A DNA stretch of 41,497 nt from an uncultured Prevotella sp. (GTDB lineage Bacteria > Bacteroidota > Bacteroidia > Bacteroidales > Bacteroidaceae). Below are positions 1-7,179 of the stretch, piece by piece. The notes under the pieces are model-generated. The model saw only the letters and a list, made by a program, of their open reading frames with translations, searched no databases and had not been told where the DNA came from. Every line of letters starts with the position of its first letter. Within the stretch, counting starts at the first letter, position 1. Location: NCBI GenBank assembly GCA_934254985.1, contig CAKQMS010000028.1:1-41497 (forward strand), read 5' to 3'. Both the position numbers and the translations under genes were made by a program.

Positions 1-98
1 AACTAAATCAGTACGGAATTTGAAATGTTAAATTAAAGAGGTAAAATAGAGTCAACCTTATTCAGGAAAAGACATATAGAAATTTACTGATACACCTT

Positions 99-136
99 AT
101 TATATATAGGCTACTTATACTCAATTATATATAGGC
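99..136. repeat. Two copies of a 13-bp AT-rich repeat
   Basis: The motif ATTATATATAGGC occurs at 99-111 and again at 124-136, 25 bp apart, in the gene-free stretch before upp. I see no gene in 1-229. The rest of that stretch holds only the hairpin at 149-186 and the upp promoter. Confidence 0.6.
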
Positions 137-148
137 AGACTACACTCA

Positions 149-186
149 GGAATACAAAGAAAAACTATGTATTTCTTTGATATTCC
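149..186. terminator. Hairpin upstream of upp, terminator-like
   Basis: The left arm GGAATACAAAGAAA pairs with TTTCTTTG-a-TATTCC, leaving a 9-nt loop and a single bulged A. It may terminate a gene that lies left of the window, on either strand. No clear run of T follows, so a processing or regulatory role is equally possible. Confidence 0.45.
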
Positions 187-239
187 ATTCGTTTAGATAA
201 ATTTCTCACGCTCAAGAATACAAATACATTTGCATTCTC

Positions 240-270
240 TTCGCTTAATCGAAATTTTGCACTATCTTTG
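240..270 (+). promoter_or_regulatory. upp promoter with near-palindromic element
   Basis: A -7 element TATCTTTG (263-270) matches the Bacteroidetes consensus TAnnTTTG and lies 19 bases before the upp ATG. A TTCG at 240-243, at the -33 position, is separated from it by 19 bases. The spacer and -33 together carry TTCGnTTAAnCGAA followed by ATTTTG. The same 20-base string sits at the same place in the purL promoter, which suggests a shared operator. Confidence 0.75.
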
Positions 271-289
271 CAAAAGAAAAGTCATTAAT

Positions 290-949
290 ATGGAAATCAT
301 CAACTTATCCGACACTAACAGCATCCTTGGTCAGTATATAGAAGAAATTCGCGACAAGGAATATCAGAAGAACAGATTGTTGTTCCGCAACAATATTATG
401 AGAATAGGAGAATACGCAGCGTTCGAAATCTCCAAAGTATTGGAATATGTAAAGAAGGAGGTGACTACACCATTAGGCACCGCTACGGTAAATGTTCCTA
501 AAGACAAGATATTGTTGGGAACAATTTTCCGTGCAGGACTTCCTTTCCACCAAGGTTTCCTCAACATCTTCGACCATGCCGGCAACGCTTTCGTTTCTGC
601 ATATCGTGAGTATACCGACGATACTCACACAGAAGTGGGCATTCATGTGGAATATCTCGCCACTCCAAGTGTGGAAGATAAAGTCCTTATTATTGCCGAC
701 CCGATGCTTGCTACAGGCGGAAGCATGGAACTTGGATATAAGGCTTTCCTCACAAAGGGAACTCCAAAACAAATCCACGTGGCTTGCGTAATAGCAACAC
801 CTAAGGGAATTGAACATATCAAGAATACATTCCCTGAAGACAAGACTACCATTTGGTGCGCAGCTATCGACCCAGAACTGAATGAGCACAAGTATATCGT
901 GCCCGGATTTGGTGATGCTGGCGATTTGTGCTTTGGTGGTAAGCTGTAA
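290..949 (+). CDS. upp: Uracil phosphoribosyltransferase
   Basis: The product converts uracil and PRPP to UMP in pyrimidine salvage in the cytoplasm. It is 219 residues long, close to the usual size. The PRPP-binding loop (IADPMLATGGSM) is clear, and the C-terminal PGFGDAGD signature of the uracil-binding end is present. The reading frame stays open upstream to a TTG at 230, but that would place the start before the -7 element at 263-270. The ATG at 290 gives a leader of about 13 nt and begins with the expected MEIINLS, so it is preferred. argS follows after 40 bases and may be cotranscribed. The core promoter shares a near-palindrome with purL, so control by nucleotide supply is a reasonable inference. 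Confidence 0.95.
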   Translation: MEIINLSDTNSILGQYIEEIRDKEYQKNRLLFRNNIMRIGEYAAFEISKVLEYVKKEVTTPLGTATVNVPKDKILLGTIFRAGLPFHQGFLNIFDHAGNAFVSAYREYTDDTHTEVGIHVEYLATPSVEDKVLIIADPMLATGGSMELGYKAFLTKGTPKQIHVACVIATPKGIEHIKNTFPEDKTTIWCAAIDPELNEHKYIVPGFGDAGDLCFGGKL

Positions 950-989
950 TTTGATTTTAAGATAAGATTATAATTTATTATATAACACG

Positions 990-2810
990 ATGAATATAGA
1001 AAACGAAATATTTAAAGCTGTCAAAGTAGCAGTAAAAGAACTATATGGTCAGGAAGTAGCTGACTCTATGGTACAGATTCAGAAGACAAAGAGTACTTTC
1101 GAAGGCAACCTTACAGTAGTTGTGTTCCCATTCCTCAAAATCTCTAAGAAGAAGCCTGAGGATACAGCTCAGGAGATTGGTGAATACCTAAAGCAAAACT
1201 GCAGCAATGTAGTTGCTGACTTTAATGTGGTTAAAGGTTTCCTAAACCTTTGTATTGCTCCTGCTGCTTGGGTGGCATTATTGAATACTATCAACACTGA
1301 AGCTAAGTTCGGCGAGAAGCCTGTTACAGAGAATAGTCCTCTCGTAATGATTGAGTATTCTTCTCCTAACACCAACAAGCCTCTCCACCTCGGCCACGTA
1401 CGTAACAACCTCCTTGGTTGGTCATTGGCTCAAATTATGGAGGCTAACGGCAACAAGGTTATCAAGACAAACATCGTCAACGACCGTGGTATCCACATCT
1501 GCAAGTCTATGCTCGCTTGGCTAAAGTGGGGCAATGGCGAAACTCCAGAAACTTCAGGCAAGAAGGGCGACCACCTTATTGGCGACTACTATGTAGCTTT
1601 CGACAAGCACTACCGTGAGGAGATTGCAGAGCTCAAGGCTCAGTATATCAAGGAAGGTATGGAAGAAGAAGCTGCAACAGAGAAGGCTAAGGCAGAGGCT
1701 CCATTGATCAAGGAGGCTCACGAGATGCTCGTGAAGTGGGAAAACAACGACCCTGAGGTTCGCGCTCTTTGGGAGAAGATGAATAACTGGGTATACGCTG
1801 GCTTCGACGAGACTTACAAGATGATGGGTGTAGGTTTCGACAAGATATATTATGAGTCAAATACTTACCTCGAGGGTAAGAAGAAGGTTGAGGAAGGATT
1901 GGAGAAGGGTCTCTTCTTCCGCAAGGACGATAACTCTGTATGGGCAGACCTCACCAACGAGGGTCTCGACCAGAAGCTCCTGCTCCGTTCTGACGGCACT
2001 TCTGTTTATATGACTCAGGACATCGGTACTGCCGATCTCCGTTTCAAGGACTTCCCTATCGACAAGATGATCTACGTAGTAGGTAACGAGCAGAACTACC
2101 ACTTCCAGGTGCTCTCTATCTTGCTCGACCGTCTTGGTTTTAAGTGGGGTAAGGACTTGGTTCACTTCTCTTACGGTATGGTTGAGTTGCCAAATGGTAA
2201 GATGAAGAGCCGTGAAGGAACTGTTGTTGATGCCGACGACTTGATGGAAGCAATGATTGCTGATGCTCGCAAGACAAGTGATGAGCTTGGCAAGTTCAAT
2301 GATATGACAGAAGAAGAGAAGCAGGAGATTGCTCGCATGGTAGGTCTCGGTGCTTTGAAATACTTCATCCTCAAGGTTGACGCTCGTAAGAATATGCTCT
2401 TCAACCCAGAAGAGAGTATCGACTTCAATGGCAACACTGGTCCTTTCATCCAGTATACCTATGCTCGTATCCGTAGTATCATGCGTAAGGCTGCAGCCGA
2501 AGGCATCGTTATCCCAGCAGAGTTGGGTGCCGACGCGCCATTGAATGAGAAGGAGATAGACCTTATACAGAAGCTCAACGACTTTGGTGCCGCTGTAGCT
2601 CAGGCAGGTATCGACTATAGTCCAAGTGGTATCGCAAACTATTGCTATGAGCTAACAAAGCAGTTCAACCAGTTCTACCACGACTACAGCATCCTCAATG
2701 CCGACAGCGAGGCAGAGAAGACTGTTCGTCTTGTTCTTGCTGCCAACGTAGCCAAGGTTATCAAGAATGGTATGGAACTCCTTGGCATCGAAGTGCCTGA
2801 GAGAATGTAA
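990..2810 (+). CDS. argS: Arginyl-tRNA synthetase
   Basis: This class I aminoacyl-tRNA synthetase charges tRNA-Arg with arginine in the cytoplasm. At 606 residues it has the normal length. An N-terminal additional domain (about 1-110) leads into the catalytic domain with the HIGH-type motif HLGH at residues 133-136. The KMSKS-type motif appears as KMKSREG near residue 404. The helical anticodon-binding domain fills the C-terminus and ends with the typical LLGIEVPERM. The codon use is strongly biased (many CTC, GGT and AAG codons), as in highly expressed genes here. The next gene starts one base after the stop codon. Confidence 0.97.
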   Translation: MNIENEIFKAVKVAVKELYGQEVADSMVQIQKTKSTFEGNLTVVVFPFLKISKKKPEDTAQEIGEYLKQNCSNVVADFNVVKGFLNLCIAPAAWVALLNTINTEAKFGEKPVTENSPLVMIEYSSPNTNKPLHLGHVRNNLLGWSLAQIMEANGNKVIKTNIVNDRGIHICKSMLAWLKWGNGETPETSGKKGDHLIGDYYVAFDKHYREEIAELKAQYIKEGMEEEAATEKAKAEAPLIKEAHEMLVKWENNDPEVRALWEKMNNWVYAGFDETYKMMGVGFDKIYYESNTYLEGKKKVEEGLEKGLFFRKDDNSVWADLTNEGLDQKLLLRSDGTSVYMTQDIGTADLRFKDFPIDKMIYVVGNEQNYHFQVLSILLDRLGFKWGKDLVHFSYGMVELPNGKMKSREGTVVDADDLMEAMIADARKTSDELGKFNDMTEEEKQEIARMVGLGALKYFILKVDARKNMLFNPEESIDFNGNTGPFIQYTYARIRSIMRKAAAEGIVIPAELGADAPLNEKEIDLIQKLNDFGAAVAQAGIDYSPSGIANYCYELTKQFNQFYHDYSILNADSEAEKTVRLVLAANVAKVIKNGMELLGIEVPERM

Positions 2811-2811
2811 T

Positions 2812-3282
2812 ATGAATAATCAGCCACAAAATCCGCCTTCATGGCGCAACGATACAGTATTGCCTCTGCCTCCACAGGTAGAGGCAAATGCTTGGGCTGT
2901 GGATGCAGCTTGTAGCGGCAACCCTGGTCCGATGGAATATCAGGCTATCGACTTACAGACAGGAGCACAGGTATTTCATTTCGGTCCGATGCATGGCACT
3001 AACAACATAGGTGAGTTTCTCGCCATCGTACATGCATTGGCATTGATGGAGAAACAGGGTATCAAAAACAAGGTTATATACTCAGACTCTTATAATGCCA
3101 TATTGTGGGTGCACAAAAAACAATGCAAGACAAAACTTGAACGTACACCACAAACTGAACAACTATATCAGATTGTGGCAAGAGCAGAGCAATGGCTCCG
3201 CACACACAATGTGACAACAAGGATAATGAAATGGGAAACCAAGCAGTGGGGTGAAGTTCCTGCAGACTTCGGTAGAAAGTAA
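2812..3282 (+). CDS. RNase H-like protein
   Basis: This 156-residue protein has an RNase H fold and probably cleaves RNA in RNA/DNA hybrids. The first acidic residue lies in WAVDAACSGNPGP (compare the classic DGACSGNPGPGG). The glutamate of NNIGEFLAIVHAL and the aspartate of VIYSDSYNAILWV supply the next two catalytic acids. The C-terminal KQWGEVPADFGRK fits the divergent Bacteroidetes branch. The frame is open further upstream inside argS, but the ATG one base after the argS stop is the natural, translationally coupled start. The fourth acidic residue is likely the C-terminal aspartate of PADFGRK. The family call is firm; which of the genome's RNase H enzymes it is cannot be told from sequence alone. 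Confidence 0.82.
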   Translation: MNNQPQNPPSWRNDTVLPLPPQVEANAWAVDAACSGNPGPMEYQAIDLQTGAQVFHFGPMHGTNNIGEFLAIVHALALMEKQGIKNKVIYSDSYNAILWVHKKQCKTKLERTPQTEQLYQIVARAEQWLRTHNVTTRIMKWETKQWGEVPADFGRK

Positions 3283-3444
3283 AGAGTGAAGAATCTAAGT
3301 GAAAAGTGAAGAGTGAAGAATTAAATAGTCTATATGGCTATTAATTCTTCACTCTTCATTTTTTTATTTAAAATCTAATTGATTCTTCACTCTTCTGTTG
3401 GCTTTCCCTTCGGCCGCCGATTTTCAATTCTTCACTCTTCACTT
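3283..3444. repeat. Cluster of AGAGTGAAGAATT direct and inverted repeats
   Basis: Five copies of a GTGAAGAGTGAAGAATT-type motif fill the gap between two convergent genes. Two are in one orientation (3283-3295 and 3305-3322) and three in the other (3343-3358, 3382-3395 and 3426-3444). The central pair folds into a stem of about 22 bp (3306-3328 with 3338-3359) and is followed by a T-run on the + strand. It can therefore act as a terminator for the upp-argS-RNase H run and perhaps for the opposing gene. Confidence 0.8.
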
Positions 3445-3447
3445 ATC

Positions 3448-4110
3448 TTATTCCAAAGGAAGATTTTTTATTTGCAGCAAAGCCTGACCATAAGAAGGAC
3501 CGTCTGCCATATTTCGGAATGCAACAGAAAGATATGGAATCATCTTTGCATTGGCAGAAACATTATTGATGACTATGCGCATTTTTGTTGGCACATGGGC
3601 TGACAATGAGAAATTGTTGGTATAAACATTCTGACCACCAACAAGAATCTTCATCTTCTCTTGATAATTATATATCTCATATTGATCATCAGAAGCAAAT
3701 GTTCTATATTCCTCATAGCCTGCACATCCTTCTTTGGTAACAACGTAAACTTCGCGAGTTTTACCTGTCTTGTTGAAAATAACAAAATCGTAAGTTGCCA
3801 AATCACCTGTGCGATTGCCACCAAGCAACTTTATCTCATAGCCTGGAGCATTAAGCGACATAGAAAAAGATCCATCATCCGCCTTAGTGGTTGTTGCTGG
3901 AGCTGTATTATTCTGAGAAGAATTGAAATTTGAAGACGAAGTAGTATTACTATTAACAGGAGTACCATCAGAAGTTTCGCCTGTGATTTCTGTAACGACC
4001 TCACCAACTTCCTGTACTGTCTTCATTAATTTCTTAAAGAATTGAGCATGAGCATTGTTAAAGCTAAATAACATTGCAATTGCAACGAATAGAACTTTCT
4101 TGTAGAGCAT
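3448..4110 (-). CDS. Secreted protein of unknown function
   Basis: I do not recognise this 220-residue protein. Residues 1-22 form a clear signal peptide ending in NAHAQ. A short amphipathic stretch (FFKKLMKTVQEVGEVV) and a Ser/Thr/Asn-rich linker (about 45-75) follow. Then comes a region of about 140 residues with alternating hydrophobic pattern that looks like a beta-sandwich. It is probably periplasmic or surface exposed. It has its own promoter at 4158-4189, so it need not be part of the ribD transcript. It converges with the RNase H gene, and the repeat cluster lies between them. Confidence 0.75.
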   Translation of the reverse strand: MLYKKVLFVAIAMLFSFNNAHAQFFKKLMKTVQEVGEVVTEITGETSDGTPVNSNTTSSSNFNSSQNNTAPATTTKADDGSFSMSLNAPGYEIKLLGGNRTGDLATYDFVIFNKTGKTREVYVVTKEGCAGYEEYRTFASDDQYEIYNYQEKMKILVGGQNVYTNNFSLSAHVPTKMRIVINNVSANAKMIPYLSVAFRNMADGPSYGQALLQIKNLPLE

Positions 4111-4157
4111 AGTAGTTAATACTTTATTATTATTGATAGGTTATAACTTTCACTGTG

Positions 4158-4189
4158 CAAATCTAAAGATATTTTATGACAATAGCAAA
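4158..4189 (-). promoter_or_regulatory. Promoter of the secreted-protein gene
   Basis: Read on the minus strand, TTTG (4186-4189), a 20-base spacer and TAGATTTG (4158-4165) match the Bacteroidetes -33/-7 pattern. The ATG at 4110 lies about 48 bases downstream of the -7 element. Confidence 0.7.
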
Positions 4190-4204
4190 CTTTTGGATAA
4201 AAAG

Positions 4205-5152
4205 TTATAAAACTTTTTTAAAATATCTCACTATAGTGTTGCCATCATACATTTCCGTACTTTCTACAATCACATTCTTAGGCAAGGCTGGAGCCATAAC
4301 GCCGTCTTCAACAGCAAAAGGAGCAGTCTCCACTCTTATCTCGTCCCATAGTCCAAGTTCGATAAACGACGAGAGAGTCTTTGCACCACCTTCAACGATT
4401 AGCGATTGTGCCTTTTCTGCATATAGCTTATCAAGAACTTCTTGTGGCGATGTTGAATGATCGAGCACTAATCTTTTAGGGTTCTTGCCTGCCCAATCAC
4501 GCACATTCAGCTGTGGATGTTCCATATCATCGGTAATGCGACCTACGAGAATAGCGTCATATTCAGAACGAAGCTTATGCACCAACATCTTTGTAAAGGG
4601 AGTAGATAGTTGTAAAGCAGGCTTATTATCAGCCTGACGATAGCCAACAATGCCATTAGCAGTCTGTGCCCATTTCAGTAAGATATATGGGCGATGCTTC
4701 TCATTGACTGTCATAAACCATTTGTTTAGCTTATGACATTCAGCCTCCAACACTCCGACAGTAACCTCTATACCAGCCTGACGTATCATCTCTACACCTC
4801 TACCCTTTACTTTTGCAAAAGGATCTATACATCCGCACACCACTCTGCGCACACCTTTCTTTATTATTAGCTCGGCGCAAGGTGGAGTCTTACCATAGTG
4901 CGAACATGGTTCGAGCGACACATATATAGTGGCAGAATGTAGCAGATGTTCATCCTCAGACTTTACAGAAGCAAAGGCATTGACCTCAGCATGACCTTCG
5001 CCACACCTCACATGATAGCCCTCGCCTATTATCCTACCATCTTCTGCCACTATCACCACTCCCACCATAGGGTTTGGCTTAGCATTCTGCATACCGTTTC
5101 TTGCCAACTGCAAGCAACGGCGCATGTATTCTTCATCCTTTAGAATGTGCAT
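4205..5152 (-). CDS. ribD: Bifunctional riboflavin deaminase/reductase RibD
   Basis: The product deaminates diaminohydroxyphosphoribosylaminopyrimidine and then reduces the ribose chain, two successive steps of riboflavin synthesis in the cytoplasm. It is 315 residues, slightly shorter than many homologues (about 360). The N-terminal deaminase domain carries the zinc site: HAE at 54-56 and the PC(x)8C motif with Cys83 and Cys92 (EPCSHYGKTPPC). The C-terminal NADPH-dependent reductase domain contains YDAILVGRIT and SLIVEGGAKTLSSFI. Its start overlaps the end of the upstream SGNH hydrolase gene by 13 bases, so the two are probably cotranscribed. No FMN riboswitch is visible before it. Confidence 0.95.
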   Translation of the reverse strand: MHILKDEEYMRRCLQLARNGMQNAKPNPMVGVVIVAEDGRIIGEGYHVRCGEGHAEVNAFASVKSEDEHLLHSATIYVSLEPCSHYGKTPPCAELIIKKGVRRVVCGCIDPFAKVKGRGVEMIRQAGIEVTVGVLEAECHKLNKWFMTVNEKHRPYILLKWAQTANGIVGYRQADNKPALQLSTPFTKMLVHKLRSEYDAILVGRITDDMEHPQLNVRDWAGKNPKRLVLDHSTSPQEVLDKLYAEKAQSLIVEGGAKTLSSFIELGLWDEIRVETAPFAVEDGVMAPALPKNVIVESTEMYDGNTIVRYFKKVL

Positions 5153-6021
5153 GGTAATGACAATAGTTGATACATCAAAGTCTTAGCCATACGCTCGTGT
5201 CCCATATTGTTAGGATGCAGACGGTCGGTATCAGCCTTATTGAAATATTGTGCATAGCCATCCTGCATAGGATACAGACCACAAGTGGCATTAAGGTCTA
5301 TAACAGGCACAGCCCAGATATTGCCAGCCTCTTTCACAGCATCAACATAGCTATCAAGATATTCGCCACAACGATTCATATAGTCTTCTGTGCATTGCCA
5401 GTTCTTGTCGTTAGCATAGAATCCTGCACGATGAATAGGTGTAAGCAACACAATCTGCTTTGTAGGATACATCTTCTTCAATGAATCCAAAGCTATATTG
5501 ATACGTCCCTTATAAGTATCCTTATCAAAAGAAGGATAACGGCGCATGCGGTTCTCCATTCTCTTCACATACTGATGACCATATTCCACCTTCTCCATAC
5601 GCTCATCATACCATTTTCCCATAGGCACGGCATTATTGTAATCATTAGTACCCATAAAAATCAGTATAGCGTCGAAGTCGTCACCATGCTCAGCCTTTAG
5701 CTTATTAGCTTGGCGTGGAATATCGTTCCACATTCTACCGCTCACAGCATAAACAAAAGGCTTTATGCCGAGCCATTCTTCCAAGAAGTTCCAATATTTA
5801 TTGCTTGCAGCCTTATTATTAGGGTCGGTGATAGAGTCGCCGAAATAAGCCACACGCTTACCTTGCCAAGGATGCACAATCGCAGTCTCAGTCTTAGCCT
5901 TCTTCTGAGCCTTAGCCTTCTGAGCAAATGAATTACAAGGAGCCATAACTCCCATTACAACAGCGCATGCCACCATGCATGCTGGAACAAAATTGCGGAA
6001 CATGAATTTGTTTATCATCAT
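5140..6021 (-). CDS. Secreted SGNH/GDSL-family hydrolase
   Basis: This 293-residue esterase-like enzyme probably removes acyl groups (often acetyl) from carbohydrates outside the cytoplasm. A signal peptide covers about 1-33. Block I is YFGDSITD with the nucleophile Ser63. The Asn of block III is in FMGTNDYNN, and the catalytic Asp/His pair is DRLH at 266-269. The substrate is not evident, since no polysaccharide-utilisation genes adjoin it. The coupling to ribD is odd functionally and probably reflects shared transcription only. The initiator could be either of two adjacent ATGs. Confidence 0.85.
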   Translation of the reverse strand: MMINKFMFRNFVPACMVACAVVMGVMAPCNSFAQKAKAQKKAKTETAIVHPWQGKRVAYFGDSITDPNNKAASNKYWNFLEEWLGIKPFVYAVSGRMWNDIPRQANKLKAEHGDDFDAILIFMGTNDYNNAVPMGKWYDERMEKVEYGHQYVKRMENRMRRYPSFDKDTYKGRINIALDSLKKMYPTKQIVLLTPIHRAGFYANDKNWQCTEDYMNRCGEYLDSYVDAVKEAGNIWAVPVIDLNATCGLYPMQDGYAQYFNKADTDRLHPNNMGHERMAKTLMYQLLSLPCTF

Positions 6022-6067
6022 TTCTGTAGGTTTAAATTTAGTAGATATATAATAAAAATGATGTTAT

Positions 6068-6086
6068 AAAAGTGCATTGAGCACTA
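6068..6086 (-). terminator. Short terminator after tRNA-Arg
   Basis: On the minus strand AGTGC, a TCAAT loop and GCACT are followed by TTTT, just past the tRNA 3' end. The stem is short, about 5 bp. Confidence 0.5.
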
Positions 6087-6092
6087 TACATG

Positions 6093-6164
6093 TGGTCTCA
6101 CCGAGAATCGAACTCGGATCTAATCTTTAGGAGAGACTTGTTCTATCCATTGAACTATGAGACC
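6093..6164 (-). tRNA. tRNA-Arg (anticodon CCT)
   Basis: A complete 72-nt cloverleaf can be drawn. The acceptor GGTCTCA pairs with TGAGACC, with discriminator A. The D stem is GTTC/GAAC. The anticodon stem AGTCT/AGATT closes the loop CTCCTAA, which gives anticodon CCT reading AGG. The T arm is CCGAG-TTCGATT-CTCGG. CCA is not encoded. Confidence 0.96.
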
Positions 6165-6187
6165 CCTCAGCGTAAGGTATATATAAA

Positions 6188-6242
6188 GGTATACATATAC
6201 CAAAGCGGTTGCGAAATTAATAATTTTTTGCGACATAGCAAA
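6188..6242 (-). promoter_or_regulatory. Promoter and leader palindrome of tRNA-Arg
   Basis: On the minus strand TTTG (6239-6242), 19 bases and TAATTTCG (6212-6219) form a plausible promoter. The -7 differs from TAnnTTTG by one base. Between it and the tRNA lies GGTATA-CA-TATACC (6188-6201), a small hairpin in the pre-tRNA leader. Confidence 0.6.
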
Positions 6243-6321
6243 ATATCAACACCATTTTGTATGGTATTTAACCCAAATCCAATATCTGATTTGGAGTTCA
6301 GAAATAAGCCTATGCCAACTG

Positions 6322-7179
6322 TCAGAAGTCTATACTAACACTATATACTTCTGAACCATAGCCACACCAATAGCCTAAAGCTCCTGTTACATTCGACTTC
6401 AAATTCTCGGCAACTGGCATTAATGGCACTCGAGATAATGCCACCAAGTCTTCAAAGCTTCGCCAAAAGTCGTAAGAGGCATCATCTAAAGTAGCCAATT
6501 TCACCCACACCTTATCGCCTCGTTTAAAGAATGACGACACATTTTTATCTAAGTTATGTCTGCCTCGCTTAACTATCACTCTGCCATCTTCACCTATCAT
6601 TCCTACATCAAACAATCCTATCTGCGAGGAATAATATTCTGTCTGTTCTCCTTCCACCATAGTGAATAGCTTACAACGCTTGTTGCTATCGCTAACATAA
6701 GCCACCAACTGAAACAAAGTGTCTACATCCGTTGGCTCTATCTCAAACCTCGTTATCTCTATCGGAGCAGGAATCGAAGTTGTAGCCTCTGCAACAATTC
6801 CGTCTCGTGATTCTGCCTTGATGGTATAAGTCTTCCCTACCTCACCCTTCATATTGTATGTAGTATAGACAAAGGGAGGATTATATTTGGAATCATATCG
6901 TCCCATCATCACTTCCGTTTGTTCGCCATCAGAAATAGTCACCTTTCCCCAATTCTCCACATATTTCGACAGGTCATCGACATCTATTCGTTCATCTGTC
7001 AAAGGCACAGTCTTTGTCAACTTCACTATCGGGAATTGCCCGGCATCTATCCAGCCTTCAACTACCAGTTGCGACTTGCCAGATGTAGAGATATCATAGT
7101 TGTCGCAAGCCGATATGAGCATGCTAAGCGTCATGAGTATATATATATAATAAGGTGTAGACTTCATATCCTTCATCAT
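6322..7179 (-). CDS. DUF4249 family lipoprotein
   Basis: This 285-residue lipoprotein has a lipobox ending at Cys25 (MLISACDNYD). The motif LVVEGWIDAGQFPIVKLTKTVPL and the EVGKTYTIKAESRDG segment are typical of the DUF4249 family of Bacteroidetes, which are probably outer-membrane lipoproteins. Members nearly always follow a TonB-dependent receptor gene. Here the ATG overlaps the receptor's TGA by one base, so translation is coupled. By analogy with SusD-type partners it may help the receptor capture a ligand, but no substrate is known. Confidence 0.85.
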   Translation of the reverse strand: MMKDMKSTPYYIYILMTLSMLISACDNYDISTSGKSQLVVEGWIDAGQFPIVKLTKTVPLTDERIDVDDLSKYVENWGKVTISDGEQTEVMMGRYDSKYNPPFVYTTYNMKGEVGKTYTIKAESRDGIVAEATTSIPAPIEITRFEIEPTDVDTLFQLVAYVSDSNKRCKLFTMVEGEQTEYYSSQIGLFDVGMIGEDGRVIVKRGRHNLDKNVSSFFKRGDKVWVKLATLDDASYDFWRSFEDLVALSRVPLMPVAENLKSNVTGALGYWCGYGSEVYSVSIDF

